Notes under the pieces: model-generated
Seen by the model: only the letters and a program-made list of their open reading frames with translations
Database searches by the model: none
What the model was told of the DNA's origin: nothing
Assembly: GCA_963691705.1 (NCBI GenBank)
Contig: OY829538.1
Span: 46,465,151 to 46,529,150, forward strand
Origin: Viola odorata
Taxonomy: Eukaryota > Streptophyta > Magnoliopsida > Malpighiales > Violaceae
DNA length: 64,000 bases
Direction: 5' to 3'
In this document: piece after piece, positions 18,948 to 28,700 of the stretch
How the letters are laid out: every line of letters begins with the position of its first letter
Position numbering within the stretch: position 1 is the stretch's first letter
Program-made: the position numbers and the translations under genes

Positions 18948-19218
18948 GGCCTAACCCTTCTTTTTGTAGATGCCGTATGGCCTTCCTCATAATAATGAAT
19001 GATGGTTTTACTTCCTTTTCGCTTCTCATCGCTTACTTATTGTTTCTTTCTGAGCGTTCCGGGTTATCGCGGAAGCGTCCCTTTTGCTACGGGTAACTGC
19101 CTTCAACTTCTAATCGGTAACTGTCTTCTTTCAGAAGGCCCAAATGACTATCCACGCGTCTTTTTCTGTTCTGTACGTGTTTCATTTTTACAGGCTGTCT
19201 CTTCTTTAGGCTTTCCTT

Positions 19219-19225
19219 TATAAGG
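19219..19225 (+). promoter_or_regulatory. TATA-like box before antisense ORF 3 of B
   Basis: TATAAGG in CTTTCCTTTATAAGGAAATC, about 190 bp before the ATG at 19414. The word also lies in a short palindrome (TTTCCTTTATAAGGAAA). Confidence 0.4.
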
Positions 19226-19413
19226 AAATCATCTCTCTCTTTTACTGCTTTTGCTAATATTTTGAGTTTTTGCACATTTTCTCTCTCTTCTGCACTTCTT
19301 TTCTTCGAGAGGTTTTACCGCGACCGCTCACTGGTGCCGGCGACCGGCTCACTGGCTTTTTGCTCCAGGTATTTACTCCTTCTACCGCCGTAGATTTACT
19401 TTCCCTGTCCCTT

Positions 19414-21656
19414 ATGTCTTCAACTGTTGAAAACCCCATAGATCCCGAAGCTAGGAGAACTCGCAGCATATTCAATTGTAATGAGGTTTTGAGGGTTGAA
19501 TTAGAGGAGAGTGGTATTACTTTTCCCATGGGCTATCGCCCTTTTGTCTCTTTGAAGGACACTCGGCTGCCTGACGCCATGTGGGGAACATTCCGGTTAG
19601 TTTATTTCAAGATGTTTACTTACGGATTCCGTTTCCCACTCCATGCTTCTCTGTTGAAACTGCTAGATCATTATGACCTTAATCCCGTCCAGATTACTCC
19701 ACCCTCTTGGTGTGGTATTTACGCTTTCCTTCATTCGTGCGAGATGAAGCGTATATTTGCTCCATCGCTTGATCTATTCCGCACGTTCTTTGTCTTGAGT
19801 TGTCGCGACTGCCTGGTAGATATTACCCCCAGATGGGATGATGTCATTGTGCAACTGTTCTGGCGGAACTTTCAAGGTTTTGAGGAACGCGTAGATGACT
19901 GGAAGTCTGGCTTTTTCACCCTTCGTTTGCCGTCACGACTCTGGCGCGGGGGTTTCAATCGAAAAATCAATAGTGGCGTTTGGAAAAGACCGGAAGCGCT
20001 GTCAAGCCAGGATGTTTCCAACGTTAGCGCCTTGTTAGAAATAGAAGGGTCTTTCCGTATCCGGGAGTTTGCTCGGTTCAGGCCCTTGTCAGAGTGCGTT
20101 GTGGGTGAGTTTCCTTTTTCTTCTTTATCGCTTCAATCTTCTTAATTTGCTAATATGTTTTGCTGGCAGGTAACGCTGAGAGTAGTTCTTCTGGGGAAAG
20201 TGACGCCCCTTTGAACGTAACACCTCTCCAGTCGCTGCCTCCTTCTCCTCCGCCTGAAAATTCCCGTCGCCCACCCATTCCGCCTGGAAGGGAAAGGACT
20301 AAAACCGTCACAACTCGCAGAGCCTCCACTCGACCTTCTTGTTTCCTTGAAAATTGGCTTCCGTCCCGTGGCAAGAGGGTAGCTCAAGGCGATCCTGTGT
20401 TTGAGAAAATCGACAGCGATAGCGAGAGCATGGACACTGGTCCTGAATTACGTCATGCTACTATTGCCCAAAGGATGAAACTTAGGTCGAGGAGGAATGA
20501 TGACACGGCGGAATCGGCTGAGGACGATAGCGAAGAAATTGCAGAAGAGACGGAGCGTCTCGTAAAGAAGGTTCGCACAGAGAAAACTAACCCCCCAGTT
20601 CCCCCTTTGAAGGAAGTTAACGCGGTCCCCCCCGAGAATATTAACGTTTCTCATGCCGCGAGTACTTCGCAAGTGGTGAAAAATATCAAAGCCATCAGGG
20701 TGCCTTCCGCCATTTCTATCGAAAACAATGAGACCTCGGCAGCCGCGACCTCTCCTTTGTCGTCGGGCCATCCTGCTTCCCCGATAGGTTCTTTTATCCC
20801 AGAGGCAACCCTACCGGTTTCGAATTTAAGCGCTCCTCCTGAATTTCTCCCACGGAAGCCTCCTCTTTTGTTTCTGTCTTCAATTTCGGGCGTTGGTGAT
20901 TGCGCAAAAAGTTGTTCCCCTCCTTATATCGCCAACCTTTCTCCTCAGAGGTCCCAGGGCCCCACTGGATATCAGCTGGATTTGTCCTCTTTCGGCACTG
21001 ACGGGCTTCGTGCCTTAGGAATATCGGATCCGTTATCGCGAGAAGAGCCCGTGGGTCCCATAGTGGGACAGATGTTTACTTCTTCCAAGGACAGGGAAGA
21101 GTTTTTACAGCATGCTCCCGAGACACGACAGTCACACCTCATGAACGACATGCTGGCTAGCTTTCGGAAATTTCATTATTTTCTTGAAGACCAGCGTAAC
21201 AAAACTCGACCCTCTTCGGATTTGCAGGAACAATTAGACGCGGCCCTGGCGACGGCGAAGGAGCTATCGCAGTTGCAAGAACGAACTCGGGCGGAGTTGG
21301 AGGATTGTCGCGCTGAACTTTCTCGGGAGAAGTCGAAGGGGAAAGCGAGAGCAGAGCTAATGGAGGCGGAACTGGTGGTGGCTGATAAAAAGAACGTCTT
21401 CCTCCGTGAAGAGTTGTCATCTCGCGATGCCGATTTGGCCAAAGTTCCTTCGAGGATAGCCTGGTGGAAGAATAAGACCATCGAGGTTTGTATCGCAGGA
21501 TTTATGGATCTCCATATCCGAGGCGCCGTCGATTCATCCATGCTGGCCGATTACGCTTCCCAAAAAATTAAAGATCTTAGTGAAGGCGAAAGGGGTTTTC
21601 CTTCTTCTGGGGAAAAGCAAGGGAATGATGACGGCGAGGCATGCGATGACTCTTAA
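19414..21656 (+). CDS. Antisense ORF 3 of element B: Transposase_28-like protein with coiled coil, spliced
   Basis: Two exons, 19414-20104 and 20170-21656, join in frame. The 65-bp intron (20105-20169) starts GTGAGT and ends TGGCAG, phase 1, giving 725 residues. The ATG (MSSTVENPIDPEARRTRS) aligns with MARNRPRQ-type starts of the C copy. Residues about 25-210 resemble Pfam Transposase_28, 'putative gypsy type transposon' (FKMFTYGFRFPLHASLLKLL, NPVQITPPSWCGIYAFLHSC, FFRT-type helices, VDDWKSGFF). The middle is Ser/Pro/Glu-rich with basic patches. About 575-660 is a heptad-rich coiled coil (ELEDCRAELSREKSKGKARA). Despite its name, the domain has no demonstrated catalytic function. It is antisense to gag-pol and fully open here. 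Confidence 0.82.
20105..20169 (+). other. Intron of antisense ORF 3 of B
   Basis: GTGAGTTTCC...TTGCTGGCAG, 65 bp, T-rich. The homologous C intron is 32326-32408 (GTGAGC...TTTCCAG). Both follow the codons for EC(V)VxG, phase 1. Confidence 0.75.
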
Positions 21657-22104
21657 TTGATCCATTGAAGAACATTTCTATTTGTTTCCATGTCTTGTAA
21701 TAACGTCCTATTTCGCGGCGATATCGGTACCTTGCTCTTCGGGCGATATCTTATTTTATTTCGCTCTCTTGTACTGTCTTGAGAACTGTTCTTTTATTCA
21801 ACGCCGATTTGCATCATTTCCTTTCTTGTGATATCGCTTTTGCTTTTTATCAAAAAGTCACATCTACTTTCAGAGCATTTAATGCTCGCGACCCTTCCGT
21901 CGGTGCGCGGGAAAAGTCATGATGGTGCAGACACACGTGTTCGTTTCTTCTGCCGCTTTATCTTAGCGTGTTTAGAAATTTTTAACAAGATCGAAGCGTT
22001 TATCGCGCTTCTTCTAGAGTCGTACTCATTGCTTGAATCTTATCCCTCATGCCGCTTCGACACAACGACTGCAGCATCCGTCGTTTCCTTTTAATTACTA
22101 GGGT
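21657..22104 (+). other. Spacer between antisense ORFs 3 and 4 of B
   Basis: No coding frame. It contains repeated GCGATATC words (21717-21750) and presumably the terminator of ORF 3 and promoter of ORF 4. Confidence 0.4.
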
Positions 22105-22110
22105 TATAAA
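22105..22110 (+). promoter_or_regulatory. TATA box before antisense ORF 4 of B
   Basis: TATAAA in AGGGTTATAAACCCTC, itself a short palindrome, 165 bp before the ATG at 22275. Confidence 0.45.
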
Positions 22111-22274
22111 CCCTCTTTATTTCTTCCCTTTTCTTTTTCACTCCACTTTTTCATATTATCTCTCGGCCGTCTTGTCCTTCTCACCTCCATTCAAGGCTTT
22201 CCAAGTTCTTTCCTTTCAAAGGTATTTCCCTTCCTTTCCCTCGTCTTCTTCATTTCTATTTCCTTAGCCCTATC

Positions 22275-24606
22275 ATGGCAAAGACTCGCCGTTCTGAGTC
22301 AAAATCCATCGATGAGAAGAAAATGGATACCACGGTCAGTGTTATTACCACGGAGGCCATTCTCCAGGAGCATTTGGCTACTCACGGTGCCGTTATTCCT
22401 GACGGTTGCCAAGCTGTTGTTGCCCCTAGGTCAGTTCGTTTAAACAGCGTTCTGACCGGTAATCAAAGGGTGTTATATGCCCAGATGTTTCGCTACGGTT
22501 TCCGGCTCCCTATCGATTCTTTCGTCAAGGGTTTGCTTATTGCTGGCAATTTCAATCCTGCCCAGTTAGCCCCAAATGCATATTGCTGTGTTTATGCTTT
22601 TTTGGAACTCTGTAGATATAAGGGGATCACTTCCCCTTCTCTTTTGTTGCTTAGATCCCTTTTTAAATTGATGAAGTGCCGGGGTGTGATAACCATATCG
22701 CCTCGCTTTGACGATAATTCTCTCAAGTCTTTTACTTGGAAGTTGCTCCATATTGAGTCTTCTGTTGAGGCTTGGAAAAAGGAGTTCTTTCTGATAAATT
22801 TTCCTGATACTCCTGGTCCCGAGTGGCGTTCTGGGTTCAACCAGGACGTCCAAGATGACGTTTGGAGTCGACCAGGGACACTTCCCGCTCGTGAACAAGG
22901 ATGGTTAAACACCTTACTCCAACTGGAGATCAGCGTTCACATTCGACTCACGGCCTGCAGAATGGCCATTCCGGAGTGCGTTAGACGTGAGTATCGCGCT
23001 ACCTTTCCCTTTCATCACTGATACTAACGCTGACGTTATTTTGTGATTTTGCAGCGACGGATCCTGATTATAAACCGGAAAGCGTAAGAAGACGCTTAAG
23101 GAGAGCTCATAATAGGGAAGAAAGGGAAAAGCTCGATTCAGAGGCCACTGATAATCCTTCTGAGCTTCCGGCTACTTCCGCGAATCTCGCTCAAGTATCC
23201 TCCTCCTCAGTTGGCGAAGGGGATACCGACATCCCTGAAGGTGTTCCCATCGTGACCGTTGCTGCTCCCTCGTCTTCTCAGGCTCCTAAGGCCATTGCCA
23301 GAGGAAAAAAGAAGAAAAGAACACGGAGTATCGCCACTCTTACTCCTTCTCCCGACGCTGCGGGTTCTTCTGAGGCACTACCTTCCCTCAACACCGCTAC
23401 CGTAAGCGTGTTGTGCCTCAATATCTTTCGTCATTTGATCTATTTTCCTTTTTTCTCAATTTGTACTCCTTGCAGGAGGCCGTTGTAGTTACTGCTTCCG
23501 CTCCTTCAGGCGATATGAATCTCACTTATGTGCTGAGGGGTTCCGCGAAGAGGGCCCGGATAGAAGGCGAGGATGAGAACATACCCTCCTCTAACATCGC
23601 GGGGGAATGTGGTTCCATTAACGTTCCTAACTCCGCAGTGGTTCCTCCAGGTGGACATTCCGCGGAAGTTTTGGGGGACCTAGGAGGTGCGGACCCCTTT
23701 GGTGCTTCGCCCAGTTCCTTTGGTGGGCCTGTGCATCATTATTCCTCTTCTTTAGGCTATCAAGACGTCTTGCAGGACCTTTCGGGCTATCAGCCTCATG
23801 GTACCTTCCTGCCCCCGGGCAGTTCTTCTTCACAGGTTCGCGCCCCTGGTCCTCTGGCTTTCGTTCCCTCTAGCGTTCCTTGGCGGCAACGCTATAATGA
23901 AGCCGGAACCTCTTTCAATTTTGCGGCGGATCTTTGTCCATTAAACGGGCTCGGCGAAGTGACCCATCAGGTTGAGTTGTTCGACTTCCGTACCCGTGGT
24001 TTGGCAGCCATCGGGGGCGATGGTTCAGATGAGGTTTCTGCGCTGCTGGCTTCTCAAATTCTGGCCTCATCTGCAGAACGGGAAGCTTTCCTTTCCCTGG
24101 CGGAGGATGACCAAGTGAACTCCTTCCGTGCTAGCCTTTTCTCCAATATGATGAAATTTCACTACTGGGCGGAGGAGGTGAAGCATCGGACTGTTTCCCT
24201 CCGTTCTGTTTCGGCGGAGCTGTCCAAGGAGCATGATGAAAAGAAAAAGGTGTTGGCAGATCGTTCCAAGATACTGCTGGCTCACCATGAGTTACAGAAA
24301 CAGCATTCCGCTCTGGAAACGGCTTTGTCAGAGGAACAGGCCAAAGTGACTGCTTTGGAGAATGAGAAGTCCTCTTTAGAAAAGGAGAAGGCAGCTTTGG
24401 CGGAAGAGTCAGTCGATATGGGCTGGTGGCATGCTGAACAGACCGCCCGTGTTCTAGTTAAGTGTTTCGAAGAAATTCATGGGGTGGATGCGTACAAGGG
24501 CGAAGATGTCGCGAAAGCCTTTCTACAGAGTTCTGCCCATATCAACGTGGCAGGCTATCGCCAAGCCAAGGCAGCGGGCTGGAAACGAAAAGACCCCGAG
24601 AGCTGA
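22275..24606 (+). CDS. Antisense ORF 4 of element B: second Transposase_28-like protein, three exons
   Basis: The exons are 22275-22986, 23055-23401 and 23476-24606. The introns, GTGAGT...TTGCAG (68 bp, phase 1) and GTAAGC...TTGCAG (74 bp, phase 0), join into one 729-residue frame. Exon 1 carries the same N-terminal domain as ORF 3 (YAQMFRYGFRLPIDSFVKGL, NPAQLAPNAYCCVYAFLELC, ISPRFDDNSLKSFTWKL). Exon 2 has basic stretches (RRRLRRAHNREEREK, RGKKKKRTRS) that may be nuclear signals. Exon 3 is Gly/Ser/Pro-rich, then a coiled coil at about 585-670 (LETALSEEQAKVTALENEK). The first intron sits at the same domain edge as in ORF 3, so the two genes are duplicates. Function is unknown. Confidence 0.82.
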
Positions 24607-25709
24607 TGTGTCGCGATATTTTGCCGTTCCCTCCAGCGATCAAATATCGCTTGGCTTTTGTCTTTTGCCTTTGCAGCATAAATATTTTGAACAGTGAATC
24701 TTTGTAAATCCTTGAGATGCCTTTAATATTTCTAGACAATCCCTTTATCGATGTTCCTCTTTTATTTCTCTCATCGCGAGACTTCTCTCGTCACTGAGGT
24801 TGCCTTATCCTCACGGTGCGTTTACTTTCTTGAGCAGATCCTTGGTATTTATACCAAGATGACCAAGATCTATGTCGGTTTGGCCTTTCGATAAGCCTAT
24901 CGGTATCATGACCACCGCTCCTTCCGCTGCTCAGAAGTATTCTGCACATTTCTAATTGTAGATCGTCAGTAACAAAACGAGATTTGAGAGATAGTGATTA
25001 CCCGTAGGAGCCTGTTTGCTGCCATCATTGGGCTTTATCACGGAACCCGTTTCGAATCGCGTTGTCCCTCGGCTCTATACTTCGCCAGGGATTACTCATC
25101 CGGTTACTAGCTGGAATTACGCGATCCTTCACGTTTCCCTTATCTCTCGTTCGGCCTTTCTAAGTGCCTCATCTCGTGAGCTGTCGGATCTGGACGGCTA
25201 TCACAAGGCTAGGGAATTTTCACTTTTATAGGCGTTGTCCTCTCGTTTAGAACCGTGTCCTTACTTAATGGTTTAGCTGCACCAGCCCGACCGTTAAGAT
25301 AGGATTCTTGTTTCTAAACAGAGTTTCTAACTCTTTGGGGCGTGTCTTGTCTTGATGTACCGTCTCCACGAGATCGGTTATCATTAAAGAACTTTTCACT
25401 CCCAAAGATACCGGGCAGTGCCCTCACTTAGTGAGCCATCTGATCAAGATCGGTCATCACAAGGATAGGACTTTTCACCCCTGGGGGCGTCAAGGATCTT
25501 TCAATCCGACGCTAATCAAGGATACACTGGGGTCGTGCCCTCACTTAGTGGGCCATCTGATCAAGACCGACCATCACAAGGATAGGACTTTTCACTCCCA
25601 GGGTACCCCCCTTTTTATCTGCACAAAAGCAACCACAAACCCACGAAAACTCTCCTCTTGAGCGTTAGCCACGGTTAGGGTCGTTATAATCCAAATAGTG
25701 CAGATAAAA
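24607..25709 (-). other. Spacer between pol stop and antisense genes of B, with short repeats
   Basis: No gene is visible. From about 25390 to 25610 a unit recurs that contains GTGCCCTCACTTAGTG, CATCTGATCAAGA and ATCACAAGGATAGGACTTTTCAC. Related units form a longer array in C at 37700-38200. This is the hypervariable 3' region known to hold tandem repeats in Tat-lineage elements. Confidence 0.6.
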
Positions 25710-28700
25710 TTAAACTCTAGGATAATATAACTTCAAACGAGCGATATTCCAGGAGTTGGATAAGGGCGTACCGTCAAGTGTCTCCAGGCGATAGGCCCCT
25801 CTTCCGACAACGTGGGTTACGCGATACGGTCCTTCCCAGTTAGGACTAAGCTTTCCCATAAGTTGTCCGGTTGCTCGCCTGTCTCGGAGCACCAGGTCAC
25901 CGTTTTTCAACAATCGCTCTTTGACCTGCCTGTTATGATAACGGGCCATTTTTCTTTTGTAGTGTTGCGTTTTCAGTAGGACTTCTTCTCGAACCTCTGG
26001 TAACGCGTCCAGGTTAGCACGTAACCGTTCCTCGTTCAGTTCCTCACGAAAGTAAGCCACCCGTAGGCTCATGGCCCCAATTTCCACTGGCGTAACGGCT
26101 TCAGTTCCAAAAGCCAACGCGAAAGGCGTTTCTCCAGTGCTAACTTTTACGGTCATGCGGTATGCCCACATCACGTATGGCAATTCATCAGCCCACTTCT
26201 TCTTAGACCCCTCTATGTTTTTCTTAATACCGCTGAGGATGCTCCTATTAGTTACCTCTGCCTGTCCGTTGGTTTGTGGGTGAGCCACGGAAGAGAATCT
26301 CTGCTCAATCCCGAATTCTGAGCATTGGTCTTTGAAGAATTGGCTGGTGAACTGGGTCCCGTTATCGCTGACAAGGATACGAGGCACCCCGAATCTCATG
26401 ATAACTTGATGTTTGAAAAAACGCCATGTTTTTTCTGCCGTGATTGTGGCAACCGCTTCAGCTTCCGCCCACTTCGTAAAATAGTCCACAGCCACTATCA
26501 CAAATTTCAGTTGGGACCTTGCCTTTGGAAATGGACCCAGGATGTCAATCCCCCATTTGGCAAAAGGGCAAGGGGCGATGATTTCCGATATTTCCGTGGC
26601 TGGACGTCGAGGAATTTTAGCGAATTCCTGACATTTGGGGCAAACTTGTACATAATCGTGGCAATCCCTTCGTATGGTGGGCCAGTAGAATCCTGATCTG
26701 AAAACTTGTGCCGCCATGGTGCCGCCTGACGCGTGCATTCCGCATATCCCTTCGTGGATTTCGCGTAAGGTGTGAAGGCCCTCTTGTTCGGTTATACATT
26801 TGGCGGCGGGGTGAGAAAAACATCTTCGAATTAGATCCCCGTTATAGTACGTGCAACGAGCAGCCTGTCTTAGCACTTTCATCTTTTCAGCGTTACCGTC
26901 AGGCAGCTCTTCGTGCATCAGGTATTTTATTACCGGAATCCGCCAATCATTCTCGAGCTCATTCACACACAAAGAGGCTTGTTCCTCCATGAAGGACGGC
27001 ACCGATAGCTCACGATAGTACACATCTTTAGGTATGGATGCTTCAGGATTCGCGGCCAGCTTGGCAAGGTAATCGGCTTCAGCGTTTTCCTCTCGGGGAA
27101 CGTGCTCGAAGCTGACTTGCATGCCCTCTTTCTTTATTTCCACTAGTTCTCGCGTTACCTTAGAGAGGTATTGCACCATAATAGGTTCTCGAGCCTGAGA
27201 GTGTCCTGAGACCTGGTCAATTATCAGTTTGGAGTCTCCACAAATTTTTAGACGCAGATCTCCTGTTTGGCCGGTATCGCGCCTTCCCTTTGAAGAAAAC
27301 TCTCTTCCTATTCTGAGTCCAGCTAGCAACGCCTCATATTCGGCTGCGTTATTGGACAAAGGCTGTAAGATTCGAATAGCATACCGTATATGCATATCGT
27401 GCGGCCCGTTTATGAAGACTCCGGCCCCCGCCAGTTCTTGGTTTTTGGCTCCGTCCACATGAACGATCCAAAGATCCGTATATGTTTCTGGGAACGGGAG
27501 ATCCATATCGTTCCATTCCGCTTCAGGTACACCACTCAAAGGGTCCTCTGTGAAAGTACACTCCGCTATAAAATCAGCAAGGACCTGAGCCTTTACGGAT
27601 GGCCGGGACTGGTACCTCAAACCATATTGTTCGAGTTCTAGGGCCCAGATCAGCATTCTTCCTGAAGATTCAGGCTTTCGAAATATCCTCTTCAAGGGTT
27701 GGTCTGTAAGTACAACGATAGGATAAGACTGGAAGTATCGGTCCATCTTGCGGGCGGCTTGTATAAGGGCGAACGCTAATTTCTCAATACGAGCATATCG
27801 CAGTTCCGCGTCCTTTAAGACATGACTCACGAAGTAAACTGGGCGATGAGTGTGGTTATCGTCACGAACAAGGACGGCGCTGACCACCTCGTCCGCCGCG
27901 CCCAAGTACAAGTACAGGGTATCGCCGGATTCGGGCCTTGTCAATAATAAATCAGATGATAAATAGTCCTTTAAGTCCACAAATGCTTGCTCGCATTCTG
28001 GGGTCCACCCGAACGTGGCTTTCCGTCGTATGACTTTGAAAAAAGGGAGGCCCTTTTCTCCTTGCTTGGAGACGAATCGTCCCAGAGCGATAACGCGCCC
28101 CGTTAGCCTTTGCACTTCCTTAACGGTTCTCGGCGATATCATGTCATGTATAGCTTTAACCTTGGAAGGATTAGGCTGGATACCTTTCTGGCTAACTACG
28201 TAGCCCAAGAACTTACCCGTCTGGAATGCAAACATGCACTTCCGGGGGTTTAGCTTCATGCGATACCTTTTCATTACATCAAAAACTTCCTTTAGATCCT
28301 GCAGGTGATCATGAAAATTCGCACTCTTCACCAGTATGTCGTCGACATATGCTTCCACATTTCTCCCTATCTGTTCCTCAAAAATCTTATTTGCCATTCG
28401 CTGAAACGTGGCCCCCGCGTTCTTTAGTCCAAATGGCATCGCTGTGTAGCAATACGTGGCTTTAGGAGTAAGGAAGGCGGTCTTCTCCTCATCCTCTAGG
28501 GCCATAGGGATTTGATGATATCCGGAATTGGCGTCCAATGAGCTTAGATATGCGTACCCAGCGGTTTGATCAACCAACTGATCTATGCGAGGAAGCGGGT
28601 AGCAATCCTTAGGACAAGCGTCGTTCAAGTCGGTGAAGTCAATGCACATACGCCAGTCTCCATTGGGTTTAGGAACAAGAACCGGGTTGGCCAACCAAGT

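Noticed and set aside
22566..22912. Minus-strand frames opposite antisense ORF 4
   Set aside because: They are shadows of the spliced plus-strand gene; no homology or start context.
19414..24606. Antisense genes as ordinary host genes captured once
   Set aside because: All four are present in the same order in both B and C, inside precise element boundaries, so they are element genes.
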